Positions 55,454-64,000 of a DNA stretch of 64,000 nucleotides are shown here, in pieces; positions within the stretch are counted from its first letter, which is position 1, and every line of letters begins with the position of its first letter. The notes under the pieces were generated by a model. The model had not been told where the DNA came from. It did no database searches and worked only from the letters and a program-made list of their open reading frames with translations. The stretch comes from DATCHW01 sp036508135 (GTDB lineage Bacteria; Bacteroidota; Ignavibacteria; Tepidaquicellales; Tepidaquicellaceae): positions 248,001 through 312,000 of the forward strand of contig DATCHW010000259.1 of the NCBI GenBank assembly GCA_036508135.1, in the 5' to 3' direction. Position numbers and translations under genes: made by a program.

Positions 55454-58400
55454 ATGAAAAAACGAAATTCAATTTTTTCTTTGATACTAAAAGTAAATTT
55501 TATTGTTTCACTATTGCTTTTACTTTTAGTATCAAATTCTTTTGCTCAGGTTTTAAATTACAATAACCCCTGGGGAGCGGATGGTATAACCTTAACAAGT
55601 TCAAAATCTTCAGGAGTTGAAATAAATTTTTCGATGAGCAAACTCTACCTGGAAGATGTAAACGTAAATGGAGTTAGTTTAAAAGCAGCTAAGATTCCCG
55701 GTATTTTTCTGCCAAACGATGCAGGAAAGCCTGATCTGGCAGGAACCGGCAGATATATTGCAATTCCACGCGGTGCTCAGGTTGCATATAGAATAATAAC
55801 TTCACGAATTGAAACAATAAAAAATGTTGATATTGCACCTGCCCCTGTAATTCCAAAGGATAATGATCCTTCACCATTAAAATATAATAAAGATTTATCG
55901 GTATATAATCATAGTAATTTATATCCCGAAAACCCTGTTATGATTTCACAGGTTTCACAAATAAGAGGTGTGGATATAGTTATGCTTGGAGTAACACCTT
56001 TTCAATACAATCCTTCAACAAAGGAATTAACCGTTTTTCGGGATATTAAAATAGAAATCACGTTCACGGGAGGAAATGGTCAATTCGGAGACCCCGCATT
56101 CAGAAGTATATGGTGGGAACCAATTTTAAGCGACGCAATATTGAATTACAGTTCATTACCTGTAATTGATTTTGCTCACAGGTATTCCAATATAATGGAT
56201 GTTACCGGTTATGAATATGTGATAATAGTACCAAATGCTCCTGAATTCTCGGCCTGGGCTGATACAGTAAAAAAATTCAGATCTATGCAGGGAATTAAAA
56301 CCGGTATTTTCAAATTATCAGATATCGGCGGTAATGATGTAACATTAATTAAAAATTGGGTTACGAATATATATAATACCTGGACTATAAAGCCTGCGGC
56401 TATTTGCCTGATGGCAGACTATGGAACCGACGCAAACACAACGATTATTTCAAAATTACAGCCTGATTCAGGTTATCCTGATTTTGCATCGGATAACTAT
56501 TACGCAGATGTCAACGGTGATGAAATGCCCGAGATTGTTTTTTCAAGAATTATTGCGAATAATGCATCGGAACTTCAAACGCTAATTACTAAGAATATTA
56601 ATTATGAGAAAAGTCCTCCTACAAGTCCGTATTTTTATGCTCATCCTATAACAGCACTTGGATGGCAGACAGAAAGATGGTTCCAGCTTTGTTCGGAATT
56701 AGTAGGCGGTTACTTTAAAAAAATAAAAAATAAATTACCTACAAGAATTAATAAGGTTTATTCCGGAACTCCGGGATCTCAATGGTCAACTGCTACAAAT
56801 ACTGCGACAGTTGTAAATTATTTCGGAACTACAGGATTAGGCTACATTCCGATGTCACCTGATTCACTCGGGGGATTTGACGGTGGAACACCAACACAAG
56901 TTGTAAATGCAATTAACGCTGGTTCATTTCTATTACAGCATCGTGATCATGGTATGTACACAGGATGGGGCGAGCCCGGATTCACTACATCTTATGCATC
57001 TCAATTGACGAATACGGATTTAACATTTATATTTTCAATCAATTGTGAAACGGGTGCATATCATAATCCATCAGGTTGTCCTCCTAATGGAAGCTTCGTA
57101 GAAGTGTTTTATAGGTATAAATATAACGGACAGAATTCAGGAGCATTAGGTATGGTTTGTCCGTCTGAAGTTTCTTATTCATTTGTAAATGACACTTATG
57201 TTTGGGGTATGTATGATAATATGTGGCCTGACTTTATGCCGGGTTACGGAACTACTCCCCCATCAAGAGATGAGAAACCGGCTTTCGGAATGGCTGCAGG
57301 AAAATTCTTCCTTCAGCAATCAAGCTGGCCATATAATACAAGTGATAAACTTGTTACTTACAGATTATTCCATATGCATGGCGATGCATTCTTAAATTTA
57401 TATTCTGAAGTACCGCAAAACCTGACAGTTGCACACAATCCTGTAATTCTTTCAGGTGTTACGTCTTTTGATGTTACTGCAAATGCAGGTTCTTTCATAG
57501 CCATAACGAACGATACAACAATCTTAGGCACAGCTACCGGTACTGGTTCGCCTGTTTCAATTTCTATTCCCGGAACACAAATTCCAGGTCAATCTTTAAA
57601 AGTCACGATTACAAAGCAAAATTATTACAGATATTCTGCGCCGGTAAATGTAATTCCTCCGTCAGGACCGTATTGTGTTAAAGACTCTGTTGCAATAAAT
57701 GATGCTTCACCACTAGGTAACGGAAACGGATTAATGGATTATGGAGAAACTAATAAATTAGCATTGAGACTTAAAAATGTTGGTTCTGCCGTAGCAAATG
57801 GAGTAAATGTTAAAGTTACAACTACAAATACTTACATAACAATGACAGATTCGCTTGAATCATTCGGAAATATCAATGCAGGTGCGACTGTACTTAAAAC
57901 TGATGCATTTGCTTATACAGTCGCAAATAATATTCCGGATTATAATGTCGCTTCATTCAAAGTAATTGTAACTAGTGGTTCAGATACATGGATTAGTTAT
58001 TTTGATTTAACAGCACATTCAGCTTGCATAAAATACAATAACTTTACAATCAATGATTCAGCCGGAAATAATAACGGAAGATTCGATGCCGGTGAAACTG
58101 TCGGACTAAAAATAAAAATAAAGAATTCCGGAAGTTCAATGGTCAATAATGTAGTTGGTGTTATATCTGCAAATGACCCTTATATAACTCTTAACACAAC
58201 AAGTAATAATTATGGAAATATTGCTGCAGGAGATTCTGCTATAAAATCATACAGTATATCATCCGCTGCAAATACACCTACAGGTTATCAGGCTAAGATA
58301 AATCTTGTATTCAATGGAAATCTTGGAATTTCCTGTACAGATTCTCTTAAAGTAACAGTTGGTCAGAATATTGCTGTCATCGGAAATGGCACTACAGGTT

Positions 58401-59200
58401 GCGATTATCCATTCTATACATATTATGATGATGCAAGAACTCAGATGTTGTATACTGCTCCGGAAATTATTGCAACAGGTGTTGCATCCGGAAATGTTAC
58501 AAGAATCGGATTTGAAGTTACTTCGGCATCTTCTCAAGTAATGAACGGTTTCAATGTTAGGATGCAAAACTATTCAGGTACTTCCCTTTCCAGTTATGTC
58601 ACTTCTGGGTTTACAACGGTGTACTCCCCTACTTCAGGATACACAGTACCCGGAACTGGCTGGCAATATATAGATCTGACTACACCATTCCAATGGAATG
58701 GAACAAGCAGTCTGCTTATAGAAATATGTTACAATAATTCTACGTTCACTACAAGTACAACTATTAACGGAACACCAAATTCACTAAATCAGTTGAAACA
58801 TGCTCATCAGGATATACTTACTGGTGATGGATGTGTAGCTATTACGACTCCATCTTCATCTTACACTGCAAGACCAAATATCAATCTAACAATCAATGCT
58901 ATAGTTGGAATCAATAATGGTATGACCGGTATCCCTAATGTATATTCGTTATCACAAAACTATCCTAACCCATTTAACCCAGTTACAAAGATTAGTTATG
59001 CTATTCCAAAATCAGGGCTAGTAACTATGAAAATTTACGATGTGTTGGGACGTGAATTATTGACACTTGTAAACCAGGAATTACAGGCGGGTTACTATAT
59101 GGTAGATTTCGACGGCACTAATTTTGCGAGTGGAGTTTACTATTATAGATTAGAATCAGGAACATTTACTGATACAAAGAAATTAATGCTAATAAAGTAA
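55454..59200 (+). CDS. Gingipain-like C25 cysteine protease with T9SS sorting domain
   Basis: Secreted protease of 1248 residues. The signal peptide ends near 'SNSFA|Q' (31/32). A C25 pro-domain-like region (about 40-230) is followed by the peptidase domain (about 250-640), with the catalytic dyad H499 in 'HRDHG' and C531 in 'SINCETG', spaced as in gingipains. Then come beta-sandwich Ig-like repeats containing 'NGNGLMDYGETNKLALRLKN' and 'NNNGRFDAGETVGLKIKIKN', two copies of a CARDB-like unit. The final about 85 residues form the T9SS sorting domain ('LSQNYPNPFNPVTKISYAIP', 'YDVLGRELLTLVN', 'ASGVYYYRLESG'), so the protein should be exported through the type IX system and anchored or released at the surface. 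It is a single-gene transcript with its own terminator. Confidence 0.93.
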   Translation: MKKRNSIFSLILKVNFIVSLLLLLLVSNSFAQVLNYNNPWGADGITLTSSKSSGVEINFSMSKLYLEDVNVNGVSLKAAKIPGIFLPNDAGKPDLAGTGRYIAIPRGAQVAYRIITSRIETIKNVDIAPAPVIPKDNDPSPLKYNKDLSVYNHSNLYPENPVMISQVSQIRGVDIVMLGVTPFQYNPSTKELTVFRDIKIEITFTGGNGQFGDPAFRSIWWEPILSDAILNYSSLPVIDFAHRYSNIMDVTGYEYVIIVPNAPEFSAWADTVKKFRSMQGIKTGIFKLSDIGGNDVTLIKNWVTNIYNTWTIKPAAICLMADYGTDANTTIISKLQPDSGYPDFASDNYYADVNGDEMPEIVFSRIIANNASELQTLITKNINYEKSPPTSPYFYAHPITALGWQTERWFQLCSELVGGYFKKIKNKLPTRINKVYSGTPGSQWSTATNTATVVNYFGTTGLGYIPMSPDSLGGFDGGTPTQVVNAINAGSFLLQHRDHGMYTGWGEPGFTTSYASQLTNTDLTFIFSINCETGAYHNPSGCPPNGSFVEVFYRYKYNGQNSGALGMVCPSEVSYSFVNDTYVWGMYDNMWPDFMPGYGTTPPSRDEKPAFGMAAGKFFLQQSSWPYNTSDKLVTYRLFHMHGDAFLNLYSEVPQNLTVAHNPVILSGVTSFDVTANAGSFIAITNDTTILGTATGTGSPVSISIPGTQIPGQSLKVTITKQNYYRYSAPVNVIPPSGPYCVKDSVAINDASPLGNGNGLMDYGETNKLALRLKNVGSAVANGVNVKVTTTNTYITMTDSLESFGNINAGATVLKTDAFAYTVANNIPDYNVASFKVIVTSGSDTWISYFDLTAHSACIKYNNFTINDSAGNNNGRFDAGETVGLKIKIKNSGSSMVNNVVGVISANDPYITLNTTSNNYGNIAAGDSAIKSYSISSAANTPTGYQAKINLVFNGNLGISCTDSLKVTVGQNIAVIGNGTTGCDYPFYTYYDDARTQMLYTAPEIIATGVASGNVTRIGFEVTSASSQVMNGFNVRMQNYSGTSLSSYVTSGFTTVYSPTSGYTVPGTGWQYIDLTTPFQWNGTSSLLIEICYNNSTFTTSTTINGTPNSLNQLKHAHQDILTGDGCVAITTPSSSYTARPNINLTINAIVGINNGMTGIPNVYSLSQNYPNPFNPVTKISYAIPKSGLVTMKIYDVLGRELLTLVNQELQAGYYMVDFDGTNFASGVYYYRLESGTFTDTKKLMLIK

Positions 59201-59216
59201 ATATAATTTCATTTTT

Positions 59217-59244
59217 AAAAAAGCCCGCACAAGCGGGCTTTTTT
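59217..59244. terminator. Strong bidirectional intrinsic terminator
   Basis: A perfect 12-bp inverted repeat (59217-59228 and 59233-59244, core GCCCGC-ACAA-GCGGGC) with A/T arms and a T-run. It is placed between the C25 protease gene and the converging priA gene and can serve both. It is one of the most GC-rich spots in the window. Confidence 0.95.
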
Positions 59245-59315
59245 TATTTTATAAATGTTTCTTTTAGATTTCTTGATCGTTTTTTTACTAAAAGTATTAT
59301 CACAAAATTTTCACT

Positions 59316-61817
59316 CTAAAGCATATCTATAGCATCCATATCTATAATCATTCTCACATTATTAGGGAAATTCTTTTCAGAATATTTGTATGCTAGATTG
59401 AGCGATTTAATGAGATAATTACCTGATTTATCTTTTGCTTTAGGAGATTTTATCAACAAATGATATCTGAATAAATCTTTCAGTTTGAAAAATAAGGGAT
59501 GTGATGGAGGAAGAATATCAAGAATTCTGTTTACGTCTTTACTCTTGATAAGATTGTAAAGTTCTTTTATTTTCGACTCGCAAAGAGCTTTTTCTTCCGA
59601 CTTTAATTCTATAACTGCCACGCGACTGAACGGCGGATATCCTGCATTTTCACGGTTTATTATCTCATCATTATAAAACCCAAGGTAATCATGAGATTTT
59701 ACATACTTGAAAACATTATAATCGGGGTGATTTGTTTGAATTAATACTTCACCTTCTAGAATATTCCTTCCGCTTCTTCCCGATACCTGTGTCAGCAACT
59801 GAAAAGTTCTTTCGGTTGAGCGGAAGTCAGGGTAAAGTAATCCAATATCTGAATTAATAACTGCCACGAGTGTGACGTTCGGAAAATCCAGACCCTTTGA
59901 TATCATTTGAGTACCAACCAGTATATTTATTTTGCCTTCATAAAAATCCCTTAGCGTTTCCTGATATTTTCTGTTCGAAGTCATAATATCCGAATCAACT
60001 CTTCTTAAAATAGCTTTGGGGAAGAGTTTTTCAATTTCTTCTTCTACTTTTTCAGTTCCGGCTCCTTTATTAATTATTCTTGTTGACCTGCATACTGAGC
60101 ATTTATCAATCACACTCCTGTTGTATCCACAGAAGTGGCATTTGAGGTAATTAAATGTCTTATGGAACGTGAGTGACACACTACACCTAGGACACATCTC
60201 CACATTTCCACAATCAATGCATTCAAGATATGAATGATAACCACGCCTGTTTTGGAGGAGAATAATACCTTCCTTTTTGTCAAGTTTTTCTGATATAGAA
60301 TATATTAATTCTTTCGAAAGAAACCTTACACGAACTTTATCAATTATTGTAAGAATATCTTCATCTTCACCAATACCGCTTTTCTTTCTTGAAGCTGTCA
60401 AATCAACAATTTTTACTTCAGGAAGTTTTATTTCGGAAGCCCTTTTCATCATCGTAAGTAGTTGGAACTTACCTGCAATTACATTATAGAAACTTTCCAA
60501 AGAAGGAGTAGCAGAACCAAGAATTACTACAGCATTATTAATTTTACCTCTAATGACCGCTGCATCCCTTGCATTATATCGCGGAGATGAATTCTGTTTG
60601 TAAGAAGAATCATGTTCTTCGTCAACGATGATAATTCCGATATTTCTAAGAGGAGCAAAGAGTGCAGAGCGAGCACCTATAACAATCTTAATAGCATTAT
60701 CGGAGATTTTATCGTAAGTATCGAGCCTTTGCCCTTCTGTAAGACGGCTGTGAATCACTCCGATAATTTCACCAAATCGTTCCTGGAAACGGTGAATAAG
60801 CTGAGGTGTAAGAGATATCTCAGGAACCAGAACAATTGCGGTTTTACCTTTATCCAATACTTCAGATATTGCCCTCATATAAACTTCAGTTTTACCGCTT
60901 CCGGTTACACCGAACAATAGAAATACATTAAACAATTTTGAATTAATGGAATCCCGTATCTTTAACAAGGCTCCGCTTTGCTCTGCATTATATGTAATTT
61001 TCTTTGGTAATTCAGTAAGTAGTGATTTAAATCCCCTGTATTTTCGAATTTCTTCTACACGGATAAGATTCTTTTTTAGCAGTGAATGTATGGAAGAGTA
61101 TGCTGATTTAATTTTTTTATTTATTTCAGAATACTCCAATGCCTCATTATCAAACAGCAATTGAAGAATATTCTTTTGAGATGCCGACTTAACACTCTTT
61201 AAAATAATATTAAAATCCAATTTATTAAAATTTCTAGACGCAATTTTTACGACTTTCTCTCGGGAAGTCTCCGAAAAGGAATTATATGAAATTATAATCT
61301 CCTGATCTTCAAGTGTTTTTAGTTGAGAAGAAATATTACTGGTTTTTAATTTATTTTCGATTTGCTTCTTTGTGAGCTGGAATTCGGTATTATCCTTAAA
61401 TAAATCTATTATTTTTATGTAAAAAGCTTTTTTTATTTTCGCTTTATCAAGTTTTTCAATATAGTTTTCATTCAGAGAATAATATCTCTCAGTTCTAAGA
61501 TTTATCTTCGAAGGAATTGAAGAGAAAATGAACTCACCAAAAGATTGTACATAATAATTCGATAACCATTTTGCAAATTCTATATACTCATCATCAAAAA
61601 TCCGTCCTGAATCCAATACAGATTTTATTTCTTTAACATTTTCCAAATCTGTGTGCCATAATATTTCGATAACGAAACCTGTAAGTATTTTATTCCCAAA
61701 ATTAACGAGTACTCTTTTACCCGGTTCAATTTCACGAGATAGATTTTCCGGAACTTTGTATGTGAATAATTTAGGAATCGGTAAATCAAGAGCTATATTT
61801 ACGTAAATTTCTCCCAA
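59316..61817 (-). CDS. priA: Primosomal protein N' (replication restart helicase PriA)
   Basis: 3'-5' DNA helicase that reloads the replisome at broken forks. An N-terminal DNA-binding domain (1 to about 110, 'VNIALDLPIPKLFTYKVPE', 'GKRVLVNFGNKILTGFVIEI') is followed by the helicase core: Walker A 'FGVTGSGKTEVYM', the DEEH box 'IIVDEEHDSSYKQ', and 'GSATPSLES'. The zinc-binding insertion has eight cysteines in four pairs ('CIDC', 'CPRC', 'CHFC', 'CSVC'). Helicase motifs V-VI are 'VGTQMISKGLDFPNVTLV' and 'QVSGRSGR'. It is 833 residues, slightly long for the family. Confidence 0.96.
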   Translation of the reverse strand: MGEIYVNIALDLPIPKLFTYKVPENLSREIEPGKRVLVNFGNKILTGFVIEILWHTDLENVKEIKSVLDSGRIFDDEYIEFAKWLSNYYVQSFGEFIFSSIPSKINLRTERYYSLNENYIEKLDKAKIKKAFYIKIIDLFKDNTEFQLTKKQIENKLKTSNISSQLKTLEDQEIIISYNSFSETSREKVVKIASRNFNKLDFNIILKSVKSASQKNILQLLFDNEALEYSEINKKIKSAYSSIHSLLKKNLIRVEEIRKYRGFKSLLTELPKKITYNAEQSGALLKIRDSINSKLFNVFLLFGVTGSGKTEVYMRAISEVLDKGKTAIVLVPEISLTPQLIHRFQERFGEIIGVIHSRLTEGQRLDTYDKISDNAIKIVIGARSALFAPLRNIGIIIVDEEHDSSYKQNSSPRYNARDAAVIRGKINNAVVILGSATPSLESFYNVIAGKFQLLTMMKRASEIKLPEVKIVDLTASRKKSGIGEDEDILTIIDKVRVRFLSKELIYSISEKLDKKEGIILLQNRRGYHSYLECIDCGNVEMCPRCSVSLTFHKTFNYLKCHFCGYNRSVIDKCSVCRSTRIINKGAGTEKVEEEIEKLFPKAILRRVDSDIMTSNRKYQETLRDFYEGKINILVGTQMISKGLDFPNVTLVAVINSDIGLLYPDFRSTERTFQLLTQVSGRSGRNILEGEVLIQTNHPDYNVFKYVKSHDYLGFYNDEIINRENAGYPPFSRVAVIELKSEEKALCESKIKELYNLIKSKDVNRILDILPPSHPLFFKLKDLFRYHLLIKSPKAKDKSGNYLIKSLNLAYKYSEKNFPNNVRMIIDMDAIDML

Positions 61818-61826
61818 TTTAAATAT

Positions 61827-63326
61827 TTATAATTTCGATAAAACTTTTGTACGGATAAGATAAATAAGATTTGCAACAAATATAGTGGTAAAAACTCCTA
61901 TTATCGTATACCAGGTATAAGCGACTTCTGAAAAATATATGACAAGTACCATAACAAGTATGCCTGATATAAAACCGAAAAGAGCATCAATCTGTTTAAG
62001 ATACCTGAAGAATAATCCAAGCAAGAAAGTCCCAAGCAATCCACCGTATGTAAAAGAAGCTATAGATAACCCAAGTTCTACAACGGGATTTTTTGAATCT
62101 CTGAAAAGCATCGCTCCGCCGATTAAAACTATTCCCCAGATAAGGGTGAAAATTCTTGACCAGAATATTTCCCGTTTGGGGTTTGATGAAATATCCTTAA
62201 ATGCGTTTTTAAATAAATCAAGATATGTGGAAGAGGCAAGCGAACTTATCGCGGAAGATAAAGTTCCCATAGCAGAAGCGAGCACCCCTGCAATCACAAT
62301 ACCCGCGATTCCTATAGGTAGATTCTCAATTATGAACTTAGGGAAAATTTCATCAGAAGAAGTAAGTCTTATTCCTGTGGATTTCAGTATAAGCGAGTCA
62401 TAAGCAGCTCCGTTATAAAAAGCATATAATGCGAGACCAATAAAGAGAAAAAATGCAAACTGTACAACGATTAAAGATGCATCGAGCATAAGTGCTTTCT
62501 GACTATCCCTTTTTGATTTGCAACCGAGTAATCTCTGAACTAAAAGTTGATCAGTTCCATGAGATGCCATTGCAAGGAATGTACCCCCGAAAAGTGCCCC
62601 GATTAAAGTATATGGTGATGCAAAAAATTCACCAAAACTATTCCCGAAATTAAAATTAAATAATTCAAATTTATTTTGCCCGTTTGAATGCGCTAAATTT
62701 ATAACATCAGACATTCCATTCGGAAGGAAGCTAAAAATCACAAGAAGAGACGCAACAGCACCACCGATATATATGAACATTTGTATTACGTCCATCGCCA
62801 CAACTGCTTTTAAGCCGCCTAGATAAGTATATATGAGGGTGAAAATACCTATGATTGCAATACTTACTGAATAATCCAATCCTGTTATTAAATGTACGGG
62901 AATAGCAGTAGCAAATAACCTTACACCCGAAGCCAGAACTCTTGTTACTATAAAAACAGACGAGGATACTTTCCTGATCAAAAGACCAAATCTTTTTCCA
63001 AGAAAATCATAAGCTGTTTCTAAATTTCCTTTGTAATAAGCAGGAATGAAAAAGAATGTGACTAACATTCGTCCAATAAAATATCCAAAAACCAATTGAA
63101 GAAAAAAGAAATTATTTTTATACGCCAATCCGGGAATGCTAATGAAAGTGAGAGTACTAGTTTCTGATGCTACAATTGAGAAACCTACAGCCCACCAGGA
63201 TAATTTTTTACCACCAAGAAAATAATCGTCAGTATTTTTCTGTTTACCGGCAATATATATTCCATAAATTACACTCCCTATCAGGTAAACTATTACAATC
63301 AGGCTATCTATTAATGAAAATTGCAA
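61827..63326 (-). CDS. Sodium:solute symporter (SSS family)
   Basis: Sodium-coupled importer of the LeuT fold with about 13 membrane helices in 499 residues. Helix 1 has the sodium-site break ('IGSVIYGIYIAGKQKNTDDY') and helix 2 'GFSIVASETSTLTFISIPGL', which marks the SSS family. The signature segment 'VIAGVLASAMGTLSSAISSLASS' lies in helix 8/9 and contains the second sodium site. The substrate may be a sugar, a carboxylate or an amino acid, and no residue here decides it. It lies between priA and an MBL-fold hydrolase on the same strand, with gaps of 9 and 2 bases. Confidence 0.92.
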   Translation of the reverse strand: MQFSLIDSLIVIVYLIGSVIYGIYIAGKQKNTDDYFLGGKKLSWWAVGFSIVASETSTLTFISIPGLAYKNNFFFLQLVFGYFIGRMLVTFFFIPAYYKGNLETAYDFLGKRFGLLIRKVSSSVFIVTRVLASGVRLFATAIPVHLITGLDYSVSIAIIGIFTLIYTYLGGLKAVVAMDVIQMFIYIGGAVASLLVIFSFLPNGMSDVINLAHSNGQNKFELFNFNFGNSFGEFFASPYTLIGALFGGTFLAMASHGTDQLLVQRLLGCKSKRDSQKALMLDASLIVVQFAFFLFIGLALYAFYNGAAYDSLILKSTGIRLTSSDEIFPKFIIENLPIGIAGIVIAGVLASAMGTLSSAISSLASSTYLDLFKNAFKDISSNPKREIFWSRIFTLIWGIVLIGGAMLFRDSKNPVVELGLSIASFTYGGLLGTFLLGLFFRYLKQIDALFGFISGILVMVLVIYFSEVAYTWYTIIGVFTTIFVANLIYLIRTKVLSKL

Positions 63327-63328
63327 TA

Positions 63329-64000
63329 TTATAAATTAATTTTTTCGCTCAGAAAATAATTATCGTTTTTCAGATTTACTTTAACGCACTCAATAAAAGG
63401 GTCGTGCTCAAGAAAAATTAAATGGTTTTTCTCTGAGGCTTGTCTCAAATATGCTATTTTTTCATGGAGTGTGATTAAGGGCAATAAATCATAGCCCATA
63501 ATATAAGGTACAGAGATATGGGTTGCCATCGGAATCAGGTCTGCGGTATATATAATTGTATTAATATCATCAGATATCTTTACAATCTGCATATTCGGTG
63601 TATGACCATTAACAATGTTCAAACAAATAAAATCATCAAATTTGTAATTACCATCAATCGTGTTAAGAAGTTTATTTTCGGCAAGTATATTAAAATCCTC
63701 CGGGAAATAACTTGCTTCATCTCTTACAGTAGGGTTCATAGCCCATTCATACTGCTTTTTCTGCACGTAATGGACCGCGTTGGGAAAAGTTATTTTCAAT
63801 TGGAAATCATCATCGTAATAAGTGCAGCCTCCACAGTGATCGAAATGAAGATGAGTGAGAATCACATCGGTTATTTCTGAGGGTGAAATATTAATATTTT
63901 TAAGTGATGACTCGAGTGAATTGCTTGAGTAATCGACGGCATATATTTCGTTAAGCTTTTTAGATAACTTTTTCCCTACTCCTGTATCAATCAGTATTTT
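63329..64000 (-). CDS. MBL-fold metallo-hydrolase (partial, cut by right edge)
   Basis: The frame is open to the window edge, so the GTG at 63865 is not the real start. Translation from the edge reads 'ILIDTGVGKKLSKKLNEIY', the usual metallo-beta-lactamase beginning, then the metal site 'DVILTHLHFDHCGG'. Further metal ligands are H in 'NIVNGHTPNMQIV', D in 'IIYTADLIPMATHI' and the late H in 'LIFLEHDPF'. The HxHxDH plan and short C-terminus place it among quorum-lactonase/alkylsulfatase-like hydrolases with unknown substrate. It lies 2 bases upstream of the symporter gene, so hydrolase and importer may act on related compounds. Confidence 0.85.
   Translation of the reverse strand, partial: KILIDTGVGKKLSKKLNEIYAVDYSSNSLESSLKNINISPSEITDVILTHLHFDHCGGCTYYDDDFQLKITFPNAVHYVQKKQYEWAMNPTVRDEASYFPEDFNILAENKLLNTIDGNYKFDDFICLNIVNGHTPNMQIVKISDDINTIIYTADLIPMATHISVPYIMGYDLLPLITLHEKIAYLRQASEKNHLIFLEHDPFIECVKVNLKNDNYFLSEKINL

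Overview
The window is AT-rich and densely coding, and looks like chromosomal DNA from a Bacteroidota-group bacterium, most likely of the Ignavibacteria/Chlorobi side. Four signs point this way: a C-terminal type IX secretion (T9SS) sorting domain of the 'SQNYPNPFNP' kind on a large gingipain-like protease; TonB-receptor and outer-membrane barrel genes; a fused E2-E1 2-oxoglutarate dehydrogenase; and mostly A/T-rich leaders with few Shine-Dalgarno sites. I see no rRNA, tRNA, CRISPR array, prophage or insertion sequence. The placement is inferred from protein features, not from a marker gene.

Left part (1-24 kb). A GT39-like membrane protein cut by the left edge is followed by tpiA and a short-chain fatty-acid set (thiolase, 3-hydroxybutyryl-CoA dehydrogenase, acyl-CoA dehydrogenase), closed by a terminator. 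On the minus strand there are two long runs. The first reads dppB-dppC-dprA-rpoN-hslV-hslU and then an outer-membrane barrel gene that is frameshifted inside its signal peptide. The second reads purN-purH-mreB-mreC-mreD-mrdA-rodA-pyrF-nlpC, joining purine and pyrimidine synthesis to the cell-shape machinery and a wall-hydrolase lipoprotein. Beyond purN lies a decayed TonB-dependent receptor that has lost nearly all its barrel, then an oligopeptide ABC ATPase (dppF/oppF).

Middle part (23-39 kb). A bactofilin gene faces an htrA-type protease and half of a split transketolase. Next come selD-mnmH (selenium for tRNA 2-selenouridine), the giant kgd gene, an uncharacterised P-loop protein, an EF-G2-like GTPase, def-fmt (formyl-methionine handling), a frameshifted capA-type phosphatase and a secreted YD-repeat protein.

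Right part (39-64 kb). A plus-strand operon starts with a ClpB that has only a shortened middle domain and the second AAA+ ring. A SerK/SbnI-like ParB-fold protein, LolC/E, LolD and a TonB-receptor-like outer-membrane protein follow. Convergent to it is a minus-strand run tig-clpP-DUF2723-(GT2+methyltransferase)-YfhO-GT9, which looks like polyprenyl-linked sugar transfer and surface glycan work. The T9SS-exported C25 protease has its own promoter region with a perfect inverted repeat and a strong terminator. priA, a sodium/solute symporter and an MBL-fold hydrolase cut by the right edge finish the window.

The most unusual items are the D2-only ClpB in one operon with a possible free-serine kinase and the Lol system, the two single-base homopolymer frameshifts (barrel and capA), the internally deleted TonB receptor, and the orphan transketolase half.
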